This document shows positions 1-10,373 of a DNA stretch of 64,000 nucleotides, in pieces. The notes beneath the pieces were generated by a model. It made no database searches. It worked only from the letters and a program-made list of their open reading frames with translations, and had not been told where the DNA came from. The stretch spans positions 2,046,001-2,110,000 of the forward strand of contig JACCLO010000010.1 in NCBI GenBank assembly GCA_029448655.1. Reading direction: 5' to 3'. Source of the stretch: Wolfiporia cocos (taxonomy: Eukaryota; Basidiomycota; Agaricomycetes; Polyporales; Phaeolaceae). Positions within the stretch are counted from its first letter, which is position 1, and each line of letters begins with the position of its first letter. A program made the translations under genes and the position numbers.

Positions 1-25
1 AGCAGCGGCTTCTGCCAAGAAACCC

Positions 26-494
26 TGACACAAACTTGCTAAGACGTACTTCAGGCCCCTATCCCCTAAGACTAACCACCAAGGCCGAAGACGAGACGAG
101 GTTGTGTCTCTATTGTCTAACGTCGATGGTGACCAGTGAGGACTCAGGGCGCACGCCTAGTGGTAGCGAGAGAGGAGGGCTATCGCCCATACGTCAGAAT
201 AACAAGTCTGGGGAGTAAGCCCCAGATGACGCAGTATATATACATGTAGAGGCAGTGTAACTAAGACGGAGCGGCCCACCCTAAAGGGGGCCGTGCACTC
301 CTATTGTCATAAGGTCACGCTATGGCGCCATCTATATACCACATGAACGGACCGGCGGGGCGGGTGTACCGTATCGTACCGCTATCTACGACGAGCTTTA
401 TCTAATCTACTGATCACATGACCTCGCTCTCACCCGTTTGTGCGTTCGACCCTCGGCGAGGGCATTCGCCCCATGCCACAGAAAATCTGTGACA
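26..494 (-). repeat. Solo LTR, family D
   Basis: The + strand starts TGACACAAAC and ends ATCTGTGACA, so the LTR sense strand is minus. It carries a TATA run (around 234-245) and the family D block CGCCTAGTGGTAGC. Flanks are AACCC on the left and AGCCC on the right, a 5-bp target duplication with one mismatch, consistent with an older insertion into the gag remnant. Confidence 0.8.
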
Positions 495-697
495 AGCCCG
501 CTGCTCCTTCGGGTAGTGGAAAGGGACAGTCCTCTGGCAAGAGGACGTACTCGGCGCCCCCCGAGGATGGCAAGACGTACCAAGCCCGTACAATCTGGGA
601 AGAAGTCACAGCTAACGAGCCCTCAACAGGACCCTCGGCCCCCGCAACCACCGCCACCATCGGAACCATCTCGGTTCCCCTCGCCCCAACGACACGT
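495..697 (+). pseudogene. Gag C-terminal remnant of a family A gypsy element
   Basis: Frame 2 reads SGSGKGQSSGKRTYSAPP and then TIWEEVT, ending PLAPTTR. This matches the C-terminus of the intact Gag at 15589-17592 with about 20 percent changes. The 25 bases at the left edge (1-25, encoding roughly AASAKKP) are the preceding part of the same Gag, separated by the solo LTR at 26-494. The copy is cut again at 698. Only the linker after the zinc knuckle is present, so it has no function by itself. Confidence 0.8.
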
Positions 698-742
698 TGT
701 CACAGACTGAGAGGTCTGGGCATCGCTCCTAATTTTTACAGG
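698..742. other. Short remnant starting TGTCACAG
   Basis: It begins TGTCACAGACTGAG directly after the gag remnant and ends in the ACAGG target site. It continues at 2723 if the LTR pair at 743-2717 is removed. It is probably the first part of another sense-orientation LTR, but it is too short to assign. Confidence 0.35.
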
Positions 743-1702
743 TGACATGGATCTACCATGGGACTCACCAAGCCTATAGTCTTGAGGTACTAAGGCGACT
801 TGAAGAGGATAGATACCAGTGCAGCAGAGGTGAGGGTTTATTCTACGGCACAAGCCGAGAATAATAGAAGTAAAGTTTAAAGGACATCAAGTCCCTACTT
901 ATATACATGTGTGTGAGATGGTCATGTGCTACTAGCTAGTACATACCATTTCGGGTTATGTGGCTTTGCCAACTGGTGAAGCTTATCTTATCTAATGTTT
1001 TAGGACTCTATCTACAATGGCCGTGTGGGCCGGTAATGGCCATACCAATAGTAGTGAGAGGGTTTGCTGGTTTATTGTTAGTAATGCGGGCGCAGCCTGG
1101 GTATATGGAAAGGCTGAATGCTGGTACCTTGTGGTATAATGGCTATTGGCGGGCCTTGCGTGCTGACCAAGGCGAGACACTGAGGTAGCAATGCCATTGG
1201 ACGAACCTGTAAGGGTGTCGTCATGGGCTTGTGATATGTACTGGACTGAGGGGTTACCGGGACATGTGTTGGACTAGGCTGTGAGGCTAGGTCCGGAGGT
1301 TGGGCTTCGCCGTGATGGCAGAAGACCGGGGATTGGCAAGGGCCGATCCATGAGGCAGTCCACAAGTGCTGGACCAATAGCGATATAACCTTGCGGTTTA
1401 TTAATATGCTATGATGCCATGGTTATGCGAGCATGGCGTGCTCGTGATGTCATTGTGGTCTAGCTCTTACGGGTGAGACCGATGACGTAGCTATGATGTT
1501 GCTTGGTCTAGGCAGGCATTGCAGATATCGGACTGGATGGTTAACGATGATGATGTGATGATGTAAAGCCTTATGACTAGCGTGTTATGCTTTGTCGTGG
1601 TTGCTTAGTAGTGTGTTTAGCGCTGATGTAAGCAATAAGCCCAGTTAAGGACTTGTGGTGTGGCAATGGGAGTTAACTCGTAGATAACTTGTAGTTAGAC
1701 GT
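743..1702 (-). repeat. Family B LTR lacking its U3 end, fused to the next LTR
   Basis: The + strand starts TGACATGGATC, a mutated form of TGACACAG, and follows the family B LTR to GTTAGACGT. There it stops about 70 bp short of the usual ATCTGTGACA end and runs straight into a complete family B LTR. The two differ at roughly one base in five by eye. The pair shares the target duplication ACAGG (738-742 and 2718-2722). Confidence 0.8.
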
Positions 1703-2717
1703 TGACACAGACTAGCTGTGGGACTCACCACCTATGTGTTGAGGGTATAGGCGACGAAGTAGCCAGTCAAGCACAGCGGATATGTGAGGTTATTCTGCGG
1801 CGCTAGCCGAGAATAATAGAACTAAGGTTAAAGGGCGTCAAGCCCCTACTTATATACATGTTTATGCGGATGGCACGTGCTACTAGCTAGTACTACCATT
1901 CCGGGTTATGTGGCTTTGCCAATGGGCGAAGCGCTATCTTATCTACTGTTTATGGACTCTATCTACAATGGCCGTGGTCAGCCCTAATGGCCAAACCAAT
2001 CGTAGAAGAGGGATTTGCTGGTTCTCTTGTTAGTTAATGTGGGCGCAGCCCGGGTATAGAGGAAGCTGTATGCCGGTACCTTGCACTATAATGGCTATTG
2101 GACGGTCTTCGTATGATGACCAAGGTGAGACGCCGAGGTCGTTGTGCCATTGGACGGAAGTACTGTGGCATGTGTTTATGTACCGGACCGTATGGTTACC
2201 GGGACATGTGTTGGACTTAGCCGTGAGGTGAGGTCCGGTGTTTGGGCAACGCCGTGATGGCAGAAGCCCAGGGATTGGTATGTACCGATCCCGTGGGAAG
2301 GCTGAGAAGGCCGAACCAATGAGACATTGCCTTGCGGTGATGTTTGGTTGTGTTGCCATTATTATGTGAGGGCGTGGTGTGTCTTAGATGTCATTGTGAT
2401 CTAGGATCTTATGACGTGGCCGGTCTAGCTCTTACAGGCGAGATCGATGATGTAGCTGTGACGTTGCTATTGTCTAGACGTATATGACGTATTGCGGATA
2501 TCGGACCGGGTGGTTACTGAGTATAATGTGATGATGTCATTAGTCTTGTGACGTAGCGTTGTTATGGCTGGTCATGTGGTTGATAAGCCCAGTTAAGGAC
2601 TTGTCGTGGTGGCAATGGGAGTTAACCCCTAGATAACTTGTAGTTAGACGTATAAATCCCGGATAAATTGCTACAATCGTAGGAAAAATGCTGTAAGCCC
2701 CAGATAAATCTGTGACA
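1703..2717 (-). repeat. Complete family B LTR, right half of a fused LTR pair
   Basis: It starts TGACACAGACTAGC and ends AAATCTGTGACA, 1,015 bp. The sense strand is minus, with TATATAAGTAGGGG and then TTAGTTCTATTATT, the region expected to start the transcript. It is followed at once by ACAGG, the second copy of the duplication that precedes the LTR at 743. Confidence 0.85.
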
Positions 2718-2722
2718 ACAGG

Positions 2723-2792
2723 TTTCTACACGGTCTAGTGGGCTCATGGCGAGCACCCCATTCCCTAGCGCCTGTACCAGCCCTACGCGCCA
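2723..2792. other. Unassigned 70 bp between LTRs
   Basis: Sequence between the fused LTR pair and the next LTR start. It would continue 698-742. No ORF or repeat is recognised. Confidence 0.3.
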
Positions 2793-2853
2793 TGTCACAG
2801 AATATCCAGGGGGATATTGTAACAGCTCTCGCTATAGGTTCTATGGGCGCGAC

Positions 2854-3421
2854 TGACACAAACGTACTTGTTTGTGGGACCCTGTACAACAGGGGAGTCC
2901 CTACACCCCCTACAGGGCGGTGTACAAGCCTCAAAGGCGACCGGTCGGCTGTATCCCTAGCGAGGGAACTCCTAAGGCAGCCAAGGGAGCCGGCACACAG
3001 TCAAGTAAGAGACGAAGGGCCCCCGGCCAGAGACGCACACAAGACAGAGTAAGAAAGGGGCTATGCCCAATTGTCGAGAATCTTAGGAATGGGGAGTAAG
3101 CCCACATTCCGTCGTAATATATACATGAGTGATGGAGCTACTAGTACTGCCCTAAAGAGAAGGCCTGTGCGCCGTATCTACTGGGTCATGTGCTAAGTGA
3201 CGCATCATGTAACTACTGTGACCATGCTAAGCGTTAGCCAAGCGTGAGTACCGGAGGTGCGTGCTACCCTACAGCGCTAAACTACTGGGTCAGATGATCT
3301 AGATGGCAAGGAGGAGACGCTGGAGGTGGCTGAGGATCAGGAAGGCGCGTGCACGCCTAGCGGCGCCTGTGAATACCTATAGCGAGGGATGTCAGAACCC
3401 CCCACCGGGAATTCTGTGACA
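2854..3421 (-). repeat. 3' LTR of the TRIM (family C)
   Basis: The + strand starts TGACACAAACGTAC and ends ATTCTGTGACA. The same 568 bp recur at 4207-4774 in the same orientation. Confidence 0.92.
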
Positions 3422-4206
3422 TTACCCCCCCTCTCAAAAAACGTCGTCTCTGACGTTGATCCTACGACATCCCTTCCTATTGGTTTTTATGAGATCCCGG
3501 CACTGCTGGGCCGGCACCACCCGTCACTATCGCAGCAGGGAGCACCCGGGATTCCTGACGGTCCGTCCGTCGGATAGGGTTGAAGAGAAAGGGACGCGCG
3601 CTGGTGGGGACGCCAGCCCAGCGCGGCATCGAGTTGGCAAGACTCACCGAGTCGAGAGGGACAGCCTTGTAGCTAGGTTTTTTGTTGAGGTTTTCGCGGC
3701 CAGCAAGGATCGCTCCCAGCCGCTACTCACTGAGGGTGCCCGTCACCCGTGTCCGTCATACCCAAAGGCCGATTCTGTCGGCGTCGTGTCCATATTCATC
3801 TTGTTGACCGGTCGTTGTGGGGTTGAGTGCCCTTGCGGGACTCTTCGCATACCCACTGGTCAAAGCTTCTTGACGATAACCCCTGCCGCCCAGGGATAAT
3901 GGCTCCAATGCCCTAGACCTCCACGCACACGTACATTCCCTTGTCAGGGGTGACGGCGGCGGGTCCTCAAACGGGGCTTACATGAGTCGATCCCGCTACC
4001 CAGTGTTCGCGGGGGGCGGACTTGATTGCTCACTCCCTACGGTCGCTTTGCCAGGTGTAGCATTTCGTGGGGGCTCGTAAAACTACGGACCGACGGCGCT
4101 TCTACCGTCGGCTGCCCCGCCATGCTGCCTTGGCGACCTGTAGGTGGAGAACCCTCGGCCCCAGCGCAGGTGGCGCCGAAGGGGAGGTAAGATATTCCTA
4201 AGATTA
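3422..4206 (-). other. TRIM internal domain, non-coding
   Basis: It holds the purine tract (reverse complement of TTACCCCCCCTCTC, from 3422) and the primer site at its other end. It is GC-rich with several short inverted repeats, for example GACGGCGCTT and ACCGTCGGC near 4092-4112. No Gag or Pol motif is present in any frame. A role as a packaging RNA is inferred from position only. Confidence 0.7.
4194..4205 (-). promoter_or_regulatory. Self-primer binding site of the TRIM
   Basis: The 12 bases ATTCCTAAGATT here (+ strand), one base inside the 5' LTR, are the exact reverse complement of AATCTTAGGAAT at 4432-4443 within the LTR. That LTR site lies about 33 bases downstream of the TATA run, where transcription should start. 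The 5' end of the RNA could therefore fold back and prime on itself. No TGG, the mark of a tRNA primer site, follows the LTR. Confidence 0.7.
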
Positions 4207-4774
4207 TGACACAAACGTACTTGTTTGTGGGACCCTGTACAACAGGGGAGTCCCTACACCCCCTACAGGGCGGTGTACAAGCCTCAAAGGCGACCGGTCG
4301 GCTGTATCCCTAGCGAGGGAACTCCTAAGGCAGCCAAGGGATCCGGCACACAGTCAAGTAAGAGACGAAGGGCCCCCGGCCAGAGACGCACACAAGACAG
4401 AGTAAGAAAGGGGCTATGCCCAATTGTCGAGAATCTTAGGAATGGGGAGTAAGCCCACATTCCGTCGTAATATATACATGAGCGATGGAGCTACTAGTAC
4501 TGCCCTAAAGAGAAGGCCTGTGCGCCGTATCTACTGGGTCATGTGCTAAGTGACGCATCATGTAACTACTGTGACCATGCTAAGCGTTAGCCAAGCGTGA
4601 GTACCGGAGGTGCGCGCTACCCTACAGCGCTAAACTACTGGGTCAGATGATCTAGATGGCAAGGAGGAGACGCTGGAGGTGGCTGAGGATCAGGAAGGCG
4701 CGCGCACGCCTAGCGGCGCCTGTGAATACCTATAGCGAGGGATGTCAGAACCCCCCACCGGGAATTCTGTGACA
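4207..4774 (-). repeat. 5' LTR of the TRIM (family C)
   Basis: 568 bp, nearly identical to 2854-3421. On the minus strand CATGTATATATTACG is followed about 33 bases later by ATTCCTAAGATT, the predicted RNA start. Confidence 0.9.
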
Positions 4775-5188
4775 GCGACTACGCGTGCGCACGCTCCTTT
4801 GGGCCTCAGCCACCTCCACGTCAGTCTCACTCCGTTTAGATCATCTGACCCAGTAGTTTAGCGCTGTAGGGTAGCACGTGTGTCAGGTGCCATCACTTAT
4901 GGTCACAGTATGTCATGTAGCGTTACTCATCACCTGATCCCTTAGATACGGTGCACAGGCCTTCTCTTTAGGGCAGTACTAGTAGTTCATGCGCTCATGT
5001 ATATAATCTACGGCAAGAGGGGGCTTATTCCCCATCTCTAAGATTCTCGACAATGGATCCCGGCCCCTCTCTTACACTCAGTCTGCGTTACTACTGGCCC
5101 GGGGCCCTATCTTGACTGCTTGACTGTGAGGCTGCGCCTTCGCCGTCTGGGGACTTGGCAATTGGGGACCTGCTCGCCCAATGGCAAG

Positions 5189-5885
5189 TGACACAGACTA
5201 AACTGTGGGACTCACACTATAAGCCTATAGGCGACTTGAAGGGTTGCTGGGGCTTGGTGAGGGAGCTTAGAAAGCGCAGTAGAGGTGTTATGCAACTATG
5301 CGAATGCAGAGAACAAATCTAAGGCTTATCGTAGTGATAGCCCTACTTATATACATGCATTGTTTGGTTACCAGTAAGGGAGCCAAACATGAAGATGGTC
5401 TGTGCGCAGACATAACTAATACAGCTGAGTCGTAAACTACAATAGACCATGTGCGCCGGTAATGGCCGCACCAGTAAGAACGTTTGTTTGGACCGTAGGT
5501 CCATGTTGTGGAAGTGGCTGTAGCTACGTTAGTAAGCCGTGCATGTGATTCTTATATACCGGTACCGGGATATGAGTAATCGTAAGGGCATTGGCATGTG
5601 ATAACGAGCGGGCCGCTTATCCAATTGTATTGTCATAGCCCGGTATCGGGATATGAGTAAGGCGCGTGACACCGGAGGTTAGTCCGCTGAGTCATTGACG
5701 CGTACAAGTGTGTTATGTACGTGTTGTTATGACAGGTGGACATATACCGCGTTGTGTACGTGTTGTTTGGTTGTGTGTACGTGTAGACGGGCGCTTAGCA
5801 GCGTAAATGTCTACAAGGTTGTAGAAATACCAGATAAATAGGTAAAAATACGGGAAAAATAGTGGCATGTCCCAAATCTGTGACA
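5189..5885 (-). repeat. Family A 3' LTR of a truncated gypsy copy
   Basis: It starts TGACACAGACTAAAC and ends CAAATCTGTGACA, 697 bp. Next to it on the sense (minus) strand is the purine tract GAAGAGGGGGTAA, so this is the 3' LTR of the pol fragment at 5897-7772. U3 carries two copies of GTGTACGTGTTGTT and a related third copy. Confidence 0.88.
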
Positions 5886-5896
5886 TTACCCCCTCT

Positions 5897-7772
5897 TCAG
5901 GTTTCATTGTCCCTAATGGAACGATTACTTTCCTGTGGAGCCGAATCCACCAGCACCACGCTCGGATTTAATCTTATCTTTTCAAAGTAAGATTTTCCGT
6001 GTAGCGTAATGTGCGGGTCCTTTGCAACTTCGCAGATAAGTTGGGCAATCTTATCTCCGGCCCGAATATCTATTGAGATATTGGAGTGATTCCGGAGAAT
6101 GATGATTACTTCGCCTTGGTAATCGTGGTCGATAACGCCACCCATTAGGTCTATGCCTTTTCGGGCAAGACTAGAGCGGGGGGCGATACGTCCGTAAGTG
6201 CCGAAAGGTACCTGGATTTTCAGTTTGGTGTTGTATTCTGTCTGCCCGTGAGCTGGCAGAACATCGCCTGTTGCAGTGTACAGGTCGAAACCGACTGAGT
6301 CCTTAGTTCCTTTTTCCGGCATTCGGCCGCCTTTACCGACTACAATTTTCAAATCTGCGTTTTGGTTGATGTCAGCTGACATCCATCCCCCATCGGGGTG
6401 TCTAACCATGCGCTGCTTAGGGTCTTTTGCGAATTCCTCACGGTACTGGGGCCAGTCATCTGGCCAGGTGCATTCGTTGGCTTCCCAGTCGTCGCTGTCA
6501 GGGTCGAAGACATGTACTGCTTCTTTCCTTCTAGCTGATTGCCTGAGGGGAACATCCTGCATTGGAATGGCGTGTGAAGCCTTGTATTCCTGCAGCATGT
6601 CATATGCCGTGTCAAGATCGGCTTCGCATACCCAGGAGTCGTCATTGATACCGAAACCTTTCCATCGGATTCTGTATTCAATTCTTCCTGCGCGGAGACG
6701 ATGATCTAAGATCTTCTCGACTTCCCATAATTCTTTGCCGTCAACCGTTTCTGGCTGAGGCTCTGGTCTTTTTTGATGCACAGGGTCCTTGTACATAACC
6801 AGCTTTGATGCGTGAAATACGGGGTGGTAAGCCCTGTATTGTTCGTCCATATGTACCCTAAAGGTGACCGGAGATAATTGTTCAATTATCTTAAATGGTC
6901 CCAAATAATGTGGACTAAGACTTCTTTCGGAGTCTTGCCAGCTACGGGCGTCAACGAGTACTTTGTCGCCGACTTTGAACGGGACGTTCCGCTTGTGCTG
7001 ATCATAATGCCAAGACCAGCGTTCAGCAGCCAATTTCATTGCTGCCTTAGCTTGTTCTTGTGCTGACCATCTGGCGTAAGCAATTGCATTTAAGTCCGTG
7101 TATTGCGTTGGACGTAAATCCGCAGGTCCTGCATTAGGGTGCCTTCCTAGTTCGACAAAGAATGGACTATTCTTTGTTGTCTCACTAGCCGCGTTGTTGT
7201 ACGCGAATTCAGCCATCGGGAGATACCATGACCAATTATCCTTCTGAATAACATCGATGTAACATCTAAGATATTGTTCCAGGATTTGGTTAACTCTCTC
7301 CATCTGGCCATCCGCTTGCGGGTGATAGGCGGTTGTCATTGACCGTTGAATTCCCAATTGTTCGCACCATCCCTTGAATAAGGCGGAAGCGAATTGTGGT
7401 CCTCTGTCCGAAATGATTTGTTTCGGAAGTCCGTGATTCGGGTAAACCCGAAGGTACAGGAGGTTCGCTAATTCTTTTGCCGTTATTCCGTCTGACGTGG
7501 GAATGAAGTGTGATTGCTTGGTAAGTCGGTCCACTATTACCATAATAGCATTGAATTGTTTCAATTCGCCGCTGGGCGGTAGGTGGACGATAAGGTCAAT
7601 TGTGACAGTGTCCCATGGTGCTTCCGGTACTGGGAGTGGTTGCAGGGGTCCATACGGTGTCTGGTTGTGGTTCTTCATGCGTTGGCATGTGTCACATCCT
7701 TCCACGTATTGCTTTACCATCGTGGTCATTCCAGGCCACCAGTAATTACATGATAGAAGTTCATAGGTCTTC
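5897..7772 (-). pseudogene. Truncated gypsy pol: integrase, chromodomain, dUTPase
   Basis: A 610-residue open frame close in sequence to the C-terminal 40 percent of the intact Pol at 11112-15647. In order: the integrase zinc-finger end (GCDTCQRMK), the catalytic core (TIDLIVHLP, DRGPQFAS, the E in ADGQMERVNQ), a chromodomain (KILDHRLRAGRIEYRI) and a trimeric-type dUTPase (VGFDLYTAT, GRIAPRSSLA, GGVIDHDYQGEV, GDKIAQLI). A tandem 5-bp duplication, ATCTT, at about 5967-5976 shifts the frame, so the Gly-rich motif V expected at the C-terminus is lost. At 7773 the gene is cut by a different LTR; RT, PR and Gag are absent. Confidence 0.9.
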
Positions 7773-8392
7773 TAACACAAGATAACACTTACTTGTAATG
7801 TTCTTGGGATTGCTGGTTAGGCAAGAGATATAAGCAGTTTTTAAGCAGGATACGTTGAGTGGTTAACTCGTAGTATGAATGCAATGAATAGAACTGAGGC
7901 AATAGCGCTCAGCAAGGCTAGTATATATACATGATAAATAAGACCCCTAACAGTCCAATTAGGTAATACTAATATCCGTATCCGTATGTACAAGTCCCCA
8001 GGTACCTAAGTACTGAGTAATACGCAATAAATACATATGCCGATCAAAACCGGGATATAGGAAGGCGGCATAGGCCGCACGAATGGCGTTTTGCGCTCTT
8101 GTCATTACAAAGACAGGGCGTGACCAAAGCCCGGTCCGCTGACATTTATACGCTGACTGCTTCCGGACAGAATGTCCGATTGGCTAGAACTAGACATGTG
8201 ACTGATGGTAACTACTAGTGATAAGATAAGACCGTCGTTACGGGAGACAACGTGGCCATCATTCGGCACGTATGTAACCGTTAACTTATGAACCAGATAA
8301 GCTAGTTATTGGTCTAGAAAGTCGTAGATAATTCGTAGAATTGCCGGAAAAATAGTAAGAAATATAGGGAAACTAGGAGAATTCTTGTGACA
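7773..8392 (-). repeat. Family F 3' LTR of an older dUTPase-bearing gypsy element
   Basis: The + strand starts TAACACAAG, probably TGACACAAG with one change, and ends TTCTTGTGACA. It carries the TATA run TATATATACATG near 7922. A TTA then a C-run follows, the reverse complement of a purine tract, and then a dUTPase gene on the minus strand. It interrupts the integrase fragment on its left. Confidence 0.75.
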
Positions 8393-8412
8393 TTACCCCC
8401 CCCCCCCCCCCC
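8393..8412 (-). promoter_or_regulatory. Polypurine tract with 17 consecutive G on the sense strand
   Basis: TTA followed by 17 C on the + strand reads G17-TAA before the LTR on the sense strand. All families here have GGGGGTAA just before TGTCACA, so this is the plus-strand primer site expanded by slippage. Confidence 0.75.
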
Positions 8413-8491
8413 TTAGATTTCAACGACCCCGTTGAGAGTAGAAGTTGTGCTAGAGCCCATTGAAGGGTTAGTCTTTACGATTTTTCCACTT

Positions 8492-8999
8492 TTATCGTCC
8501 TGTCGATCCAAAACCTTGTGTACCGCGCGTGGTTGGCTTGTTGAACTGCTCGTTGTAGGGCCCACTTCCATGTAGGTGAGGTCAAATTTCTTTTTCGAAC
8601 TTCTCCTTTGTCATGGACTCCTGTATTTCGGGCGTGATTGCTACTTCGCAGATTAGCTGCGCAATTCTGTCGCCTTTCTTTACTTGGTACGGGTCTCCAG
8701 TGAGGTTCATCAACATGACAAAGACTTCTCCGCGGTAGTCATGGTCTATTACACCTGCAAGGACGTCGATGCCCTTTTTCGCAAGTCCAGACCTTGGCGC
8801 TATCCGACCGTATGTTCCATATGGAACTTTGATGCGAATATCTGTGGGGACCGAAGCGGATTTCCATGAATTAATCAGGATATCCTGTGCGGCATACAGG
8901 TCGTAGCCGATTGCATCGGTTGTTCCCCTGGTCGGTAGTTTGCCATTGACTCCTACTTTGATTTCCAAGTCTTTGTTGAACTCAACGTCGGAATGTACC
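8492..8999 (-). pseudogene. C-terminal dUTPase of older gypsy pol (element F)
   Basis: Reads VEFNKDLEIKVG and then the dUTPase motifs IGYDLYAAQ (I), GRIAPRSGLAKKG (II), AGVIDHDYRGEVFVML (III) and KGDRIAQLICEV (IV). An in-frame TGA at 8582-8584 follows FEKEI. The same frame then continues to motif V, RGTQGFGSTGR, and its own TAA at 8492. The domain is thus complete but for one nonsense codon. The upstream part continues at 9605-9659, 10235-10373 and 20388-21292 once three later insertions are removed. Confidence 0.85.
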
Positions 9000-9604
9000 T
9001 GACACGGAAACCCACTGGTTACGTGACTACCCGCAAAGCGGGGAAACCCTCCCTATATCCCTCCTATCCCTATCCTCCAAGGAGAACAGGACGTCTCTTG
9101 TGGACGAACTGCCGTTGCCCTTCCCTTGTATTTCAGGGGCTGGTCGGGACGCACCGAACCGCTGGCGGATGAGGAGGACTGGCTGCTCCTTAGGCACCCA
9201 GGCTAGCAGTCAAGGAGAGAGAGAGTGTGTCGACACTAAGGCAGGCGCACACCAGAGAGGAGAAGGTTCCCAGGGGACTTGCCCCAAGGTCGAGAAGAAT
9301 AGTTCTGAGGTGTAAGCCTCAGAACGTCGTAGTATATATACATGAGGATCAGTAACTACCGCCGCACAAGACCTGCCCTAATGGCGTGGTCTGTGCGTGC
9401 GCTGTGACCGTAACCCATAACTACGTTACGCTGTGACTACTCCCAACGTCACGTGACCTGTAGAGATAAGATAGTGAAGGAATTATCTACCTATGCACGT
9501 GCGGTTCCACTTGAGCAGCTAAGTAATATATTGTAGCGAATATCTGTGGAATAAAGGTGAATAAATCATCAGGGAACCCCTTTATTCCGGGATTTCTTGT
9601 GACA
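9000..9604 (-). repeat. Solo LTR, family G, TSD GTACC
   Basis: It starts TGACACGGAAACCC and ends TTCTTGTGACA, 605 bp, with GTACC on both sides (8995-8999, 9605-9609). The TATA run TATATATACATG is near 9333. It is related to the solo LTR at 61058-61694. It interrupts the element F pol in frame. Confidence 0.9.
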
Positions 9605-9659
9605 GTACCCATTGTCTTGTAAAGGGGTCGCGCTTGTAGTACACTTTTGGTTGTGTTGG
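9605..9659 (-). pseudogene. Element F pol, linker fragment before dUTPase
   Basis: The minus strand reads YYKRDPFTRQWVHSD, joining in frame to the dUTPase across the solo LTR at 9000. It matches in position the linker DPKQRMVRHPDGGW of the intact Pol of Y. Confidence 0.75.
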
Positions 9660-10234
9660 TGTCACAGACTTACCAGTCTGTGAGGACCCTGGCTACAGGG
9701 GAGTCCTGACGCGCCTAACAAGGCGGTGTACTAGCTGACCAGCGGTGGACGCAGAGGCTACATGGGTAATGTACGACCATTCCCTAGTGTACGTTGACGT
9801 AGCCGGCGAGCACACAGTCAAGCTAGACGAGAGAGGCCCCCGGGGCAGAGACACATCACGCGCAAAGTAAGAAAGGGGCCAAGGCCCAATGACTAGAATC
9901 TCAAAGATGAGGGAGTAAGCCCTCATCGCTGCAGTATAAGTACATGTGTTGGAACGCTAAGTATCTAGCCTGCCCTACAGACATGGCCTGTGCGCATGTA
10001 ACGTAAGCGTGACCGTACAAGTAACGTAACATGTAACTATATGGTGACCTATCATGTGAGTACCTGGCACGCGCGCTGCCTGACGAGCGCTCGCCTACTG
10101 GGTCATGTGGTCTGTGGAGATAACAGGGCGCGACGAGGAGGAAACGATGACGAGAGGGGCGCACGCGCGTACAGCGGCGCCCATACATACATAGAGAGGG
10201 AAGAGACGTACCCCCCACGGGGATATCCGTGACA
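9660..10234 (-). repeat. Solo LTR, family C, TSD GTTGG
   Basis: It starts TGTCACAGACTTACC and ends ATCCGTGACA, 575 bp, with GTTGG at 9655-9659 and 10235-10239. The GGACCCTGGCTACAGGGG block assigns it to family C. Confidence 0.9.
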
Positions 10235-10373
10235 GTTGGGTCGACATCGTCTCGATATTGGGGCCAGTCATCGGGCCAGACACATGTGTCCGAATCCCAA
10301 TCCGGCGAGTCAGGGTCGAAGACGGCTACTGTCTGCCGTGTTCCGCCGAGTCTAGTTGATCGGCAAAGGGGTT
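10235..10373 (-). pseudogene. Element F pol, chromodomain-dUTPase linker
   Basis: The minus strand encodes AVFDPDSPDWDSD and WPDDWPQYRDD, the counterpart of VFDPDSDDWEADECTWPDDWPQYREE in Y Pol. It is cut by element Y at the duplication GGGTT and resumes at 20388. Confidence 0.8.

Larger units (their letters stand above)
2854..4774 (-). mobile_element. Complete TRIM-like miniature LTR retrotransposon
   Basis: Two 568-bp LTRs (2854-3421 and 4207-4774) differ at about four positions and flank 785 bp with no convincing coding capacity. The 5-bp duplication GCGAC sits at 2849-2853 and 4775-4779. On the sense (minus) strand the 5' LTR is followed by a self-complementary primer site, and the 3' LTR is preceded by the purine tract GAGAGGGGGGTAA. 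The element is 1,921 bp and has every cis part needed for retrotransposition but no protein, so it must rely on another element. The 147-aa frame at 3456-3899 has no gypsy motif. Confidence 0.92.
2793..5188 (+). repeat. Family C-like LTR split by the TRIM and cut by the next LTR
   Basis: The sense strand is plus. It starts TGTCACAGAATATCC at 2793, runs to the TRIM target site at 2849-2853 and resumes at 4780 with TACGCGTGCGCACG. It is the reverse-complement relative of the TRIM LTR and has a TATA-like CATGTATATAATC near 4997. No GTGTCA end is found before the family A LTR at 5189, so the 3' end is missing. Confidence 0.7.

Noticed and set aside
3456..3899. 147-residue ORF in the TRIM
   Set aside because: It lies on the strand opposite to the element, has no known motif, and other TRIM parts are non-coding.
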